Positions 38,889-47,865 of a stretch of 64,000 nt of DNA are shown one piece after another; position 1 is the first letter of the stretch, and every line of letters starts with the position of its first letter. This stretch comes from JAXLYX01 sp046351215 (GTDB taxonomy: Bacteria > Myxococcota_A > Polyangia > Polyangiales > Houyiibacteriaceae), in NCBI GenBank assembly GCA_046351215.1, contig JAXLYX010000006.1, forward strand, positions 372,001 to 436,000. Direction: 5' to 3'. Made by a program: the position numbers and the translations under genes. The notes below the pieces were generated by a model. It was not told the DNA's origin. It saw nothing but the letters and a program-made list of their open reading frames with translations, and ran no database searches.

Positions 38889-40520
38889 GTGGCCCGCCGT
38901 CGCAGCGCCGAGGCCCTGGCGACCGAGCAGCGCGCGATCTCGGTCTCGGAATTCTTCGCTGCCAATCGGCATCTGCTCGGCTTCGACTCCTCCGAGCGCG
39001 TCCTGCTCGCGGCCGTGAAGGAGGCCGTCGACAACGCGCTCGACGCCTGCGAGGAGGCCGGTTACCTGCCCGAGGTCACGGTCGCGATCGAGAAGCTCGG
39101 GAAGGATCGCCACCGGGTCGCGGTGACGGACAACGGCCCCGGCATCGTCGAGGCGCAGGTCGGCCGCATCTTCGGGAAGCTCCTCTACGGCTCGAAGTTC
39201 CACCATCCGCGGCAGTCGCGCGGCCAGCAGGGCCTCGGCATCGCGGCCGCCGGCATGGTCGCCCAGCTCACGACCGGCGCGCCCGTGCGCATCGTCACGC
39301 GAACCTCCCCGAAGAAGCCGGCCCACGAGCTGCGGGTGACGATCGACACCACGCACAATCGCCCCGTGATCCGCGGGCCGCGCGAGACGCGCTTCGAGGC
39401 GCCGCACGGCACGCGCGTGGAGCTCGTGCTCGAGGGCCAGTACCACCACGGGCCTCATTCGATCGCGCTCTTCCTCAAGCTGACCTCGCTCGCGAATCCG
39501 CACGCGACGCTGAGGCTCGTCGAGCCGGACGGGAACACCATCGTCTTCGAGCGCGGCGTCCGCAGGCGACCTCCGCTCGCTCCGCGCGTGGCCCCGCATC
39601 CGCACGGCATCGAGCTCGGTCGCCTCGCCGCCATGCTGAAGGAGACGCACCATCGGACGCTCTCGGGCTTCCTCGTCGACGAGCTCGCGGGCATCGGTCG
39701 GGCGCGCGCGGAAGCGATCGTGCAGGCCTCGGGCGGTGGGCTCGAGCTCCACGGGAACCCCCACCGCCTCTCGGCGAAGAAGGTGGCGCTCCTCCACCGA
39801 GCCCTCGCCGAGGCGCGCGTGCCCGCGCCGCGTCGCGACGTCGTCGTCCCGATCGGCGAGGCGGCCATCCTGCGCGGGCTCGCCGCCGAGCTGCCGGCGC
39901 GCTTCCACGTCGCCGTCACGCGACCCCCGGCCGTGTACCGGGGCCACGTCTTCGTCGTCGAGGTCGGCCTCGCCTACGGCCACGTCGACGAGGCCCACGT
40001 CGAGGTCACGGAGGACGGCCACCTCCGGCGCAAGGGAGGGAAGGCGAGCGAGCCCACGGCGCGTGCGCCCGCGCGCGTGCTCCGTTTCGCGAACCGGGTT
40101 CCGCTGCTCCACCAGGCTTCGCATTGCGCCATCACGCAGGCGGTGATCGCGACGCCGTTCCGCCGCTACGGGCTCGACCAGCCCGAGGGTGGGCTGCCGC
40201 TCGGTCCGCTCCGGCTCGTGGTGCACGTCGCCTCGAGCTGGGTTCCCTTCACCTCGGAGGCGAAGGAGGCGATCGCGGCCGATCCCGAGATCCTCCGCGA
40301 GCTCGGTCTCGCGCTCCGCAGCGCGGGTCGCGCGCTCGCCGCGCATCTGCGGCGCGAGGCGAGCCTCGAGGACGAGCTCGAGAAGCGCCTCGCCATCGAG
40401 CGCTATCTCCCGCACGTGGGCCTAGCGCTCGCGAGCCTCCTCGAGCTCGGCGACGCACGCAGGGCCGCGCTCGTCGGCCATCTCGCGGCGACGGTCGAGC
40501 GGAAGAGGAGGGCGACATGA
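38889..40520 (+). CDS. top6B: DNA topoisomerase VI subunit B
   Basis: GHKL ATPase subunit (543 aa) of the type IIB topoisomerase, which passes one DNA duplex through another with ATP. Motifs: N-box EAVKEAVDNALDACEEAG-like helix (about 44-56; the core is VDNALDACEEAG), DNGPGI, GKLLYGSKFH, GQQGLGIAAAGM (ATP lid, about 111-122), an H2TH-like segment (GFLVDELAGIGRARAEAIV) and the transducer with VPLLHQASHCAITQAV. These follow archaeal Top6B in order; the protein is shorter than the archaeal 600 or so residues. GTG 38889 was chosen as it gives the family N-terminus (ISVSEFFAANRHLLGF). Its TGA overlaps the ATG of subunit A. Confidence 0.93.
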   Translation: MARRRSAEALATEQRAISVSEFFAANRHLLGFDSSERVLLAAVKEAVDNALDACEEAGYLPEVTVAIEKLGKDRHRVAVTDNGPGIVEAQVGRIFGKLLYGSKFHHPRQSRGQQGLGIAAAGMVAQLTTGAPVRIVTRTSPKKPAHELRVTIDTTHNRPVIRGPRETRFEAPHGTRVELVLEGQYHHGPHSIALFLKLTSLANPHATLRLVEPDGNTIVFERGVRRRPPLAPRVAPHPHGIELGRLAAMLKETHHRTLSGFLVDELAGIGRARAEAIVQASGGGLELHGNPHRLSAKKVALLHRALAEARVPAPRRDVVVPIGEAAILRGLAAELPARFHVAVTRPPAVYRGHVFVVEVGLAYGHVDEAHVEVTEDGHLRRKGGKASEPTARAPARVLRFANRVPLLHQASHCAITQAVIATPFRRYGLDQPEGGLPLGPLRLVVHVASSWVPFTSEAKEAIAADPEILRELGLALRSAGRALAAHLRREASLEDELEKRLAIERYLPHVGLALASLLELGDARRAALVGHLAATVERKRRAT

Positions 40521-41620
40521 GCGCGCGCGACGAGGCGCTCGCCTTCCTCCTCGGCCTCGCCCGCGAGGTCGAGACGGCGATCGACGAGGACCGGCTCCCC
40601 GAGCTCTCGATCCCCGCGCGGACGCTCGCCAACGTCCTCTACGACCCGGCGCGCGGGAGCTTCGAGCTCGGTCCCCGCCGCCTCCACCGAGGCCTCGACG
40701 TCGGCTCGGTCCGGGCCTTCGCGCAGACGCTGAGGCTCGCGGCCCTCGCACGCGAGCTCGCCGCGGAGGGCGACTTCGCGACGAAGCGGGAGGCGTACTA
40801 CGTCAGCAAGAATTGGGGCGATTGCCGCTTCCACGAGCAGCCGGAGTCCGACGCGATCCTCGCCGACCTCGAGGCCATGGCCTCCCTCGTCGGCCTCACG
40901 CGGGAGGCCCTCGGCTTCCTCCCGGAGGCCCACGGAGGCTCGGTCGCCGGCCGCCTCGTCGTGATCGACGAGACCCCGGGCGAGGCGCCCGTCCGCGTCG
41001 ATTGTCGAGCGCTTGGGAAGGGCGCCTACGCCGCGCCCCGGAGCCTCGAGCACGTCCGCTTCGAGAGCGACGCCGCCTTCGTCCTCGCGATCGAGACGGG
41101 CGGCATGTTCCAGCGCTTGCACCAGCATCGATTCTGGGATCGGATGCCCTGCATCCTCGTCGAGCTCGGCGGCGTGCCCACGCGGGCGACGCGCCGCTTC
41201 CTCCGTCGCCTCGCGGACGACCTCGGCCTCCCGATCCATTGCTTCACCGACTGCGATCCCTACGGCTTCGCCAACATCTACCGGACGCTGAAGGTCGGCT
41301 CGGCGAGCTCGCTCCACGCGGGCTCGGCCTACGCCGTGCCCACGGCGCGCTTCCTCGGCGTCACGCCGGACGACATCCGCGACTACCGGCTCGAGGACGC
41401 CACGCATCCCCTCGACGAGCTCGACCGGAAGCGGGCGCACGACGCCCTGGCCCACGATCCCTTCTTCCAGGCGCATCCCGCGTGGAGCGAGGCCATCGAG
41501 CGCCTCGTCGCCATGGGCGTGCGGGCCGAGCAGCAGGCCCTCGCGAAATGGGGCCTCAACTACGTGATCGAGGAGTACCTCCCGAGGAAGCTCGCCGCGC
41601 CGGAGAGGTTCCTGCCCTAG
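40517..41620 (+). CDS. top6A: DNA topoisomerase VI subunit A (Spo11-like)
   Basis: DNA-cleaving subunit (367 aa, near the archaeal length). The winged-helix active-site region has FATKREAYYVSKNW with the catalytic Tyr near residue 94. The Toprim domain has LVVIDETP and the metal-binding HCFTDCDPYGFANIYRTLK (Asp near 245 and 247). A GGMFQRLHQHRFW segment and the C-terminal KWGLNYVIEEYLP also fit the Spo11/Top6A family. Its ATG overlaps the subunit B stop (ATGA), so the two are made together in a 1:1 way. Topoisomerase VI is mainly archaeal and plant; bacterial cases are sporadic, so an intact pair here is notable. Confidence 0.93.
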   Translation: MSARDEALAFLLGLAREVETAIDEDRLPELSIPARTLANVLYDPARGSFELGPRRLHRGLDVGSVRAFAQTLRLAALARELAAEGDFATKREAYYVSKNWGDCRFHEQPESDAILADLEAMASLVGLTREALGFLPEAHGGSVAGRLVVIDETPGEAPVRVDCRALGKGAYAAPRSLEHVRFESDAAFVLAIETGGMFQRLHQHRFWDRMPCILVELGGVPTRATRRFLRRLADDLGLPIHCFTDCDPYGFANIYRTLKVGSASSLHAGSAYAVPTARFLGVTPDDIRDYRLEDATHPLDELDRKRAHDALAHDPFFQAHPAWSEAIERLVAMGVRAEQQALAKWGLNYVIEEYLPRKLAAPERFLP

Positions 41621-41742
41621 GCCGGGGCCGGCGGCGGTGGCTCGCTTGGCCGGAAATGACAGATCGAACGTCCCCTCGATCCCTCGGCTCGTCGCCCGGT
41701 CCCACCCAGACTTCCGCGCACAGACCCTTCCCCTCGAAAGCG

Positions 41743-43254
41743 ATGGAACGCTCCGTGACCGATTCTTCCCTGCCGTATGCGAGTGCGATCGAGCTTCTCG
41801 AGCTCCTCCGCGAGGGCCGCCTCGGCTCGCGCGAGCTCCTCGAGGCCTACGTGGCCCGGATCGAGGCCGTGAACCCGAAGCTCAACGCGGTGGTCGCGAC
41901 GGACCTCGAGGCCGCGCGGAAGCGTGCCGACGAGGCCGACCAGGCGCGGAAGCGTGGCGAGAGCTGGGGGCCGCTGCACGGGCTCCCGATGACGCTGAAG
42001 GACACCTGGGAGATGCCCGGCATGCCCTGCACGGGCGGCAATCCCGAGCTCGCGTCGCATCGTCCGGAGGCTGCCGCGCCGGCGGTGCAGCGCCTGCTCG
42101 ACGCGGGCGCCATCGTCTTCGCCAAGACCAACGTCCCCTACAAGGCGATGGACATCCAGTCCTACAACGACGTCTACGGGACGACGAACAACCCCTGGAG
42201 CCTCGACCGTACGCCGGGCGGCTCGTCGGGCGGCTCCGCGGCCTCGCTCGCCGCGGGCTTCACGCCGATCGAGCTCGGCAGCGACATCGGCGGCTCGATC
42301 CGCATCCCGGCCCATTTCTGCGGCGTCTACGGGCACAAGGCGACGTACGGCATCATCCCCCTTCGAGGCCACGTCGCCGCCGAGGTCGGTCACGTCTCGG
42401 AGCCCGTGCTCGCCGTCGCGGGTCCGATGGCCCGCACCGCGGAAGACCTCCGCCTGGTGTTCGAGCTGCTCGTCGGACCGCACGCGGCGCTCTCGCCGGG
42501 CTGGAAGCTCGAGCTCCCGGCGCCCCGACACGACCGCCTCGAGCGCTTCCGCGTGCTGCTCTGGATCGACGATCCCGACTGCCCGATCGACTCGCGCATG
42601 GCGGCGACGTACGGCGAGCTCGCGCGCGCCCTCGAGGCCGCCGGCGTGCAGGTCGATCGCGGAGCCCCGGGCGGCATGGGTCTCCGCGACCTCTACCCGG
42701 CGTACATCGCGCAGATGGGCAGCGTGATGAAGGCGTGGATGACGCCCTCGGACCTGCGCCGGAACGGCATGGTCACGCCCTTCGGTCGAGCGACGGCGCC
42801 CTTCATGCGCGCCATGGGTCGCGTGGCCGATCTGCCCTTCGCGCTCGATCATTTCGTCGCGGGCATGACGAAGGGGGTCGGCGGGTGGCTCGACCTCCAG
42901 GAGGAGGGCCTGCGGCTGCGCGAGACCTTCTCCGCGGTCTTCGGGCGCTACGACGTGATCCTCGCACCTCCGACGATCACGACGGCGATCCGCCACGACC
43001 ACTCCACGATGGCCTTCCGGCGGATGCCCGTCGACGGCAAGCAGCGCCACTACGCCGACCAGTTCATGTGGATCTCGCCCGCGACCCTCCTCGGGCTCCC
43101 CGCCACGAGCGCGCCGGTCGGCCTCACGGCGGACGGGGCGCCCGTGAACGTGCAGATCCTCGGCGCCCCCTACGAGGACCGGACGACGATCGAATTCGCG
43201 CGCCTCGTCGCGGGCGTCGCCGGAGGTTTCCGGAAGCCGCCTCTCTCCGATTGA
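41743..43254 (+). CDS. Amidase (amidase signature family)
   Basis: Amidase-signature hydrolase of 503 residues. The Ser-cisSer-Lys triad is visible: Lys in PMTLKDTWEMPG (about 85), cis-Ser in TPGGSSGGSAASLAAG (about 160) and the nucleophile in ELGSDIGGSIRIPA (about 184). The rest follows the family (GVYGHKATYGIIPLRGH, VAGPMARTAEDL, LGLPATSAPVG). The substrate cannot be read; GatA, fatty-acid amide and nylon-type amidases share this core. It is not next to gatB/gatC, so it is not the tRNA amidotransferase. ATG 41743 was chosen; an in-frame ATG at 41656 adds 29 low-complexity residues. The alpha/beta hydrolase gene follows after 35 bases. Confidence 0.88.
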   Translation: MERSVTDSSLPYASAIELLELLREGRLGSRELLEAYVARIEAVNPKLNAVVATDLEAARKRADEADQARKRGESWGPLHGLPMTLKDTWEMPGMPCTGGNPELASHRPEAAAPAVQRLLDAGAIVFAKTNVPYKAMDIQSYNDVYGTTNNPWSLDRTPGGSSGGSAASLAAGFTPIELGSDIGGSIRIPAHFCGVYGHKATYGIIPLRGHVAAEVGHVSEPVLAVAGPMARTAEDLRLVFELLVGPHAALSPGWKLELPAPRHDRLERFRVLLWIDDPDCPIDSRMAATYGELARALEAAGVQVDRGAPGGMGLRDLYPAYIAQMGSVMKAWMTPSDLRRNGMVTPFGRATAPFMRAMGRVADLPFALDHFVAGMTKGVGGWLDLQEEGLRLRETFSAVFGRYDVILAPPTITTAIRHDHSTMAFRRMPVDGKQRHYADQFMWISPATLLGLPATSAPVGLTADGAPVNVQILGAPYEDRTTIEFARLVAGVAGGFRKPPLSD

Positions 43255-43289
43255 ACGAGGCGGCGCGAGCCCCCATCCTCCGAGCACGC

Positions 43290-44156
43290 ATGGCTCCCGT
43301 CTTCGTCTCCTCGACGCACGGCGTCCGCATCGCCGTCCATCCCCTGAACGCGGCCCCGGACGACGCCCCCGTGCTCGTCTTCTGCCACGCGCTCGGGTTC
43401 TGCGCGCCCATGTACGCGCCGCTCGCGCGCGCGCTCGGCACGGGCGTGCGCTGCCTCGGCATCGATCTCCGCTACCACGGCGCGAGCTCGAGCCCGAGCG
43501 AGCCGACCTTCGATTGGCGCGAGTTCGGCGACGACGTGCTCGCCGTGCTCGACTCCGAGCTCGTGCCCGAGGGCGCCACGCTCCACGGCTTCGGCCATTC
43601 GCTCGGGGGCGCGGCGCTGACCCTCGCCGCCGCCCGACGCCCCGGTCGCTTCGCGTCGCTCTACTTCTACGAGCCGGTGATCCCTCCGCCGAACGTGATC
43701 CCGGGCTTCGGCGCCCGGAACGCGATGGCCGAGATGGCGGAGAAGCGCCGCGCCCGCTTCGAGAGCCGCGAGGCGGCCCACGCGAACTTCCGCGCGAAGC
43801 CGCCTTTCGCCCTCTTCGACGCGGAAGCGCTCGCCGCCTACGTCGACGACGCGCTCGAGCCGGACGAAGACGGCTCGGTCTCGCTCCGCTGCAAGCCCGC
43901 CTTCGAGGCCGCCCTCTACCGGACCGCCGGCGAGAGCGGCGCCTTCGACGTCGCGGACACCCTCGGTACGCGGGTGCGGCTCGCGATGGGCAGGCTCGGG
44001 CCCGACGGTCCCGTCGCCTTCGCCGCGGCCGTCGCCGCGAAGCTCGGCGCCGGGGAGCCCCGGCGCTTCGAGGCCTACGGCCACTTCGGCCCGTTCGATG
44101 CACCTGCAACGATCGCGGCCGACGTCGCGGCCTGGCTGGGCGACGGTCCGGGCTGA
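43290..44156 (+). CDS. Alpha/beta hydrolase
   Basis: Alpha/beta-fold hydrolase of 288 residues. The first strands and oxyanion region appear in VLVFCHALGFCAPMYAPLA, GIDLRYHGASSSP gives the strand-4 D..GHG-type turn, and the nucleophile elbow is GFGHSLGGAALTL (Ser in GHSLGG). The C-terminal catalytic His is likely in AYGHFGPFD. An esterase or lactonase activity is probable; the substrate is unknown. It starts 35 bases after the amidase and may be co-transcribed, suggesting a joint breakdown of an amide or ester compound, which is inference. Tail-to-tail with the O-methyltransferase. Confidence 0.82.
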   Translation: MAPVFVSSTHGVRIAVHPLNAAPDDAPVLVFCHALGFCAPMYAPLARALGTGVRCLGIDLRYHGASSSPSEPTFDWREFGDDVLAVLDSELVPEGATLHGFGHSLGGAALTLAAARRPGRFASLYFYEPVIPPPNVIPGFGARNAMAEMAEKRRARFESREAAHANFRAKPPFALFDAEALAAYVDDALEPDEDGSVSLRCKPAFEAALYRTAGESGAFDVADTLGTRVRLAMGRLGPDGPVAFAAAVAAKLGAGEPRRFEAYGHFGPFDAPATIAADVAAWLGDGPG

Positions 44157-44171
44157 CGCCCGGCGCAGCGC

Positions 44172-45191
44172 TCAGCCGGCGACGGCCTCGATCACCGCCA
44201 TCGGCGAGTGCGTGGGCGTCACGCCGGCGAGCCGGAGACCCGCCTTGGCGAAGAGCGCGCCGAACTCCTCGGCGGTGCGTTCCCGGCCCGTCAGCATGAC
44301 GAGCATGTTGAGGTCCATGAGCGGCGCGGGCGAGGGCGGTCCGTCGTCGGTGATCAGCATCTCGACCACCACGACCTTCGCCCCCGGCGCCATCGCGGCC
44401 CGGACGCGCTCGAGGATCGCGACGCATTCGGCGTCGTTCCAATCGTGGAGGATGTGCTTCAGCAGGTAGACGTCGCCGCCGGCCGGGACCGACTCGAAGA
44501 AGCTCCCGCCGACGCGCTCGACGCGGGAAGCGACGCCCGCGGCCTCGAGCGTGGCGCCCGCGCTCTCGACGACCTGCGGCTGGTCGAAGAGCACGCCCTT
44601 CGCGGTCGGCTCGCGGTTCAGCACCGCCGCGAGGAAGCCTCCGTGCGCGCCTCCGACGTCGACGACCTTCTTCGCGTCGGCGAACGAATAGCTCGCGAGG
44701 ACGGCGCCGGTCGCCATCGCCGAGATCCCGGTCATGCCCTCGGAGAAGAAGCGCTCTTCTTCGGGATGCGCGCGGTAGTACGACCACGCGTCCATGCCCA
44801 AGGTCTTCGGGACCGCGGGCTCGCCGGTGCGGACGGAATGCGCGAGGTCGGCCCATGGCAGCCAATGGCCGGGCGCCATCTCGGCGATCAGCAGCGAGCG
44901 CATCGAGCCGGGGACTCCCTTGCGGAGCAGCTCGCCGACGGGCGTGAGCGCGAAGCGGCCGTCCTCCGTCTTGCGGAGCACCCCGACCGAGGCGACGCCG
45001 CGCAGGAGGCGGTACGTGGCCCCGGAGTGCAGCGAGAGCGCCTTCGCGACTTCCTCGGCCGTCTTGGGGCCGTGGGCGAGCACGTCGGGGATGCCGAGGC
45101 TCGCGCAGGTCGCGGCGGCCTGGGCGGCCCACATCCCGGTGATGAGGCCGAAGACTTGCGCGGGCGGTGGAACATCCATCGGTTCGGACAT
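44172..45191 (-). CDS. SAM-dependent O-methyltransferase (plant/ASMT-like family 2)
   Basis: Methyltransferase of 339 residues with the N-terminal dimerisation winged helix (VLAHGPKTAEEVAKAL, YRLLRGVASVGVL) and the C-terminal SAM domain. SAM-binding motif VVDVGGAHGGFLAAVL lies near residue 175 and the catalytic base block LLKHILHDWNDAE near 246; His and Asp match the family active site. Such enzymes methylate hydroxyl groups on small aromatic or polyketide-type molecules. GAGGAGGG stands just before ATG 45191. The gene is divergent from a LysR regulator, the standard arrangement for control of the adjacent gene. No biosynthetic cluster is visible, so it may act alone. Confidence 0.9.
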   Translation of the reverse strand: MSEPMDVPPPAQVFGLITGMWAAQAAATCASLGIPDVLAHGPKTAEEVAKALSLHSGATYRLLRGVASVGVLRKTEDGRFALTPVGELLRKGVPGSMRSLLIAEMAPGHWLPWADLAHSVRTGEPAVPKTLGMDAWSYYRAHPEEERFFSEGMTGISAMATGAVLASYSFADAKKVVDVGGAHGGFLAAVLNREPTAKGVLFDQPQVVESAGATLEAAGVASRVERVGGSFFESVPAGGDVYLLKHILHDWNDAECVAILERVRAAMAPGAKVVVVEMLITDDGPPSPAPLMDLNMLVMLTGRERTAEEFGALFAKAGLRLAGVTPTHSPMAVIEAVAG

Positions 45192-45385
45192 GGCAACCCT
45201 CCTCGGAAGGGGAGCCTCCCGGCCCCCCGCGACGATGGCCGACGGCAACGCCGGCTCGTTTCGTGCTCCGGTGGAGGCACGGTCTCGGCGCGTTCCCCCA
45301 GCGCCAGAGACCCACGCACCGTAAGGCGCACCCCGCGAACGACGAATTGGGAAAAGCTGCACGGCCGCTGTGCGACGATGCACGG
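45192..45385. promoter_or_regulatory. Divergent control region of methyltransferase and LysR gene
   Basis: A 194-base region between two divergent starts. It contains the small inverted repeat GCAC-N7-GTGC near 45360-45374, close to the LysR start, a candidate but unproven LysR binding site. AATTGGGAAAA just before it is the most AT-rich patch and may be part of a promoter. Confidence 0.4.
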
Positions 45386-46306
45386 GTGGGACTCGACTGG
45401 AACGATCTCCGGTACTTCCTGGCGATCCAACGCGCGCGCACGCTCGCGGGAGCCGCGCGCGCGCTCGGCGTCGAGCACACCACCGTGGGACGCAGGCTCG
45501 GCGCGATGGAGACGGCACTCGGCGCGAAGCTCTTCGTGAGGACGCCCGAGGGCTTCTCCCCCACGCGCGCGGGCGAAGCCGTCCGCCCGCACGCCGAGCG
45601 CATCGAGGCTGCGATCCTCGACATCGAGCACGTCGCCTCGGACACGGACGACAGGCCCGAGGGTCTCGTACGCCTCACGACGTCCGAGACCTTCGCGGGG
45701 CATCTCGGCCGGAGGCTCGCGGAGCTGCGCGTGCGGCATCCGAAGATCACCGTCGAGATCCTGCCCGGGAACGCGAAGCTCGACCTCACGCGCCGCGAGG
45801 CCGACCTCGCGATCCGCTTCGGTCCGACGACGCAGCCGGAGCTGCTCTGCCGCAGCGTCGCGAAGACGGGCTGGTCGCTCTACGCCGCGAAGACGTACGC
45901 AGAGGCCCGCGGTCCCATCGCGCCGATGGAGAGCCTGTGCGGCCACGACGTGATCGGGTTCGGTGAGACGCTCTCGATGACGCCGGGCGCCGTCTTCTTC
46001 GACGAGCACGCAGCGGACGCATGCGTCGTCCTCCGAACCGGGAGCATCCCCGCCGCGCTCGATGCCGCCGTCGCCGGCCTCGGAATCGCTGCGCTCCCTT
46101 GTTTCGTGGGCGATCCGGAGCCCGCGCTCGTCCGGCTCACGCCCGAGCTGATCGGGCAGCCCGACCTCTACCTCGTCGTGCACCCCGACCTCGCGAAGGT
46201 CGCGCGGGTCCGCGCGGTGATGGACTACTTCGTCGAGCGCTTCGCGGCCGAGGCCGATCTCATGCTGGGGCGGCCGCGCATCGCGGTGGGGGGTACGAAG
46301 GTCTGA
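45386..46306 (+). CDS. LysR family transcriptional regulator
   Basis: LTTR of 306 residues. The N-terminal winged HTH is typical: LDWNDLRYFLAIQRARTLAG, ARALGVEHTTVGRRLGAMET, and KLFVRTPEGFSPTRAGE. The effector domain follows with GLVRLTTSETFAGHLGRRL, LPGNAKLDLTRREADLAIRF and a C-terminal AAVAGLGIAALPCFVGD. The GTG at 45386 gives the usual short lead before the HTH. It is divergent from the O-methyltransferase at 45191, so it probably regulates that gene and itself; this is inference from arrangement. The effector is unknown. Confidence 0.9.
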   Translation: MGLDWNDLRYFLAIQRARTLAGAARALGVEHTTVGRRLGAMETALGAKLFVRTPEGFSPTRAGEAVRPHAERIEAAILDIEHVASDTDDRPEGLVRLTTSETFAGHLGRRLAELRVRHPKITVEILPGNAKLDLTRREADLAIRFGPTTQPELLCRSVAKTGWSLYAAKTYAEARGPIAPMESLCGHDVIGFGETLSMTPGAVFFDEHAADACVVLRTGSIPAALDAAVAGLGIAALPCFVGDPEPALVRLTPELIGQPDLYLVVHPDLAKVARVRAVMDYFVERFAAEADLMLGRPRIAVGGTKV

Positions 46307-46331
46307 CGTTCGCGTGGGGGCGTCGGGGGCG

Positions 46332-46592
46332 CTACTCGAGGGGCTCGCCGACGAAGAGCCCGTCCGGATCGAGGCCGCGGGCCGAGCGCCAAGTGCGCCC
46401 TTCATCGGCGAGGCGAAGGAAGACGGATCCGACCGGGATCGTGTGTCCCTCTTCTTCTTCGCAGCGGAGGCCGATGCTCTGCAGGGTCGCCGGCGCGATC
46501 GTCCCGTCGCATGCTTCGAGGTGGGCGATGAGCTCGGCGCGCGCCTCTTCGTACGTCGTTCGGGTGAAGAGGTTCTCGGGCGTGAAGCGCAT
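46332..46592 (-). CDS. Hypothetical protein, 86 aa
   Basis: A short acidic protein beginning MRFTPENLFTRTTYEEARAE, with two cysteines (LEACDG, GLRCEEEE) and no signal peptide. The ATG at 46592 and the compact length look like a real small gene, but I recognise no family. It is tail-to-tail with the LysR gene (25 bases). Confidence 0.5.
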   Translation of the reverse strand: MRFTPENLFTRTTYEEARAELIAHLEACDGTIAPATLQSIGLRCEEEEGHTIPVGSVFLRLADEGRTWRSARGLDPDGLFVGEPLE

Positions 46593-46670
46593 GGCCGGTC
46601 CGGCATTCCTACCAGAGTTGGTCGCGCCGTGTCCGTACGTGAGTGGCCCGAGCGTATGGAGGATCCGGTC

Positions 46671-47288
46671 TCAACAAGGGAAGCCGGCGTCGAAGCGGAA
46701 TTCGATCCGGGTGTGCCGCCACACGAGGCTCGCCCGGCCCCGAAATCCGCCCTTCGAGCACGAGGTGTCGTAGGCCACGACGGTCTCGATCGTGCCGACG
46801 AGCGCTTCGGCCTCGGGCCAGGCCGTGAAGGCCGCTTCCCGCCAGGCGATCGAGAGGACGTACGCGTCTGGCGATGGCACGAGGTAGGCCGCGTACCGGA
46901 TGTCCGCGGCATGGTCGAACACGCCTGGGTCCGTGAGGTAGCCGAAGACGACGATGGAGAAGGGCGCCTCGCTCGCGGGCTCGCCCGGGATCGCGAAGCT
47001 CAGGTCGCCGGCGTTCAACGCCTGGATCGCGTTGCTCGTGGCCCGGGCACACAGCGCGCCGAGCGCTGCGACTTCGTCCGCCGGTCCCGTGCAGACCATG
47101 TCCGGAGAGGCCTCGTACTCCACCTCCGTGAGGACGCGGGGCACGATGTCGGGGCTCGGCCCCGGCCCGTATTCGCCGGGCCATTCCACTCCCGTATCGT
47201 TGCAGCAGCAAAGGCCGAGGGCGAGCGAGGCGAGTGCGAGGCGCGTGCCGGCAGAGGCGATGCGCGAGTGTGGAGCGCTCAATGGCAT
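46671..47288 (-). CDS. Lipoprotein of unknown function
   Basis: A 205-residue lipoprotein with signal RLALASLALGLCCC; the lipobox is LGLC and the following cysteines are unusual. The mature part has several aromatic-rich strands (FSIVVFGYLTDPGVFDH, AYLVPSPDAYVLSIAWRE) and four further cysteines (DMVCTGPAD, GALCARA, DTSCSKGG, and the final FPC). I do not recognise the family. Its ATG 47288 overlaps the end of the upstream membrane-protein gene by 10 bases, so the two form an operon and may work together in the envelope. Confidence 0.65.
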   Translation of the reverse strand: MPLSAPHSRIASAGTRLALASLALGLCCCNDTGVEWPGEYGPGPSPDIVPRVLTEVEYEASPDMVCTGPADEVAALGALCARATSNAIQALNAGDLSFAIPGEPASEAPFSIVVFGYLTDPGVFDHAADIRYAAYLVPSPDAYVLSIAWREAAFTAWPEAEALVGTIETVVAYDTSCSKGGFRGRASLVWRHTRIEFRFDAGFPC

Positions 47289-47707
47289 CCCTTGCTGTAG
47301 GTGCCCACGCCGTCCTCGAACCGGGCGTGGCTCATGCAGCGGCGGCCCTCCGAGATCCAGGTCTCGGGATGCTCCTCGACCCGCAGGAGCTCGAGCGCGA
47401 CGACCCACTCGATGAACTGCCCGTGCGTCATCCTCGCCTCGAGGTCGTAGGTGTAGTCGGCCGGGAACCCTCCGTAGTACTCGCGCTCGTACAGCACCGT
47501 CGCGCCCGCCGGGAGCGCGCGCAGCGCAGGCGCCACGGCTTCGCGACGCTCGGTCTCGAAGACGTAGGTGCCGAGAGCCAGGGCGGCGACGGAGATCACC
47601 CAGAGGCCTCGCCGTTCTCGGCGGGCCGCCTCGGCGGGGAGCACCGGGCCTGCGGCGAGCCGTCGAATCGCCAGGACGCCGGTCACGAGGCCGAACCCGA
47701 TGGCCAT
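47279..47707 (-). CDS. Small membrane protein, operon partner of the lipoprotein
   Basis: A 142-residue protein with two hydrophobic segments (AIGFGLVTGVLAIRRLA and LWVISVAALALGTYVFE) followed by a soluble domain with YEREYYGGFPADYTYDLEAR and EFIEWVVALELLRVEEHPE-like helix. Two cysteines at the C-terminus (GRRCMSH and YSKGCH) recall the Cys-rich lipoprotein translated next. ATG 47707 was chosen because the frame upstream is non-hydrophobic and lacks coding character; an ATG at 47836 exists. Function unknown. Confidence 0.6.
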   Translation of the reverse strand: MAIGFGLVTGVLAIRRLAAGPVLPAEAARRERRGLWVISVAALALGTYVFETERREAVAPALRALPAGATVLYEREYYGGFPADYTYDLEARMTHGQFIEWVVALELLRVEEHPETWISEGRRCMSHARFEDGVGTYSKGCH

Positions 47708-47865
47708 CGGTGTCGGCTCTCCCTCTCCGTCGTGATCCCCCGTCGCGTTCGTCCCGATCTGGGCGCCCGTTGGATGGCGTGAAGCGTGCCGACAATCCAG
47801 GATGCGCTGCCGGGAATTGAGCCCGCGAGGCCCCATCGTCGGAAGATCGGGTCCTCGAAAGGATT

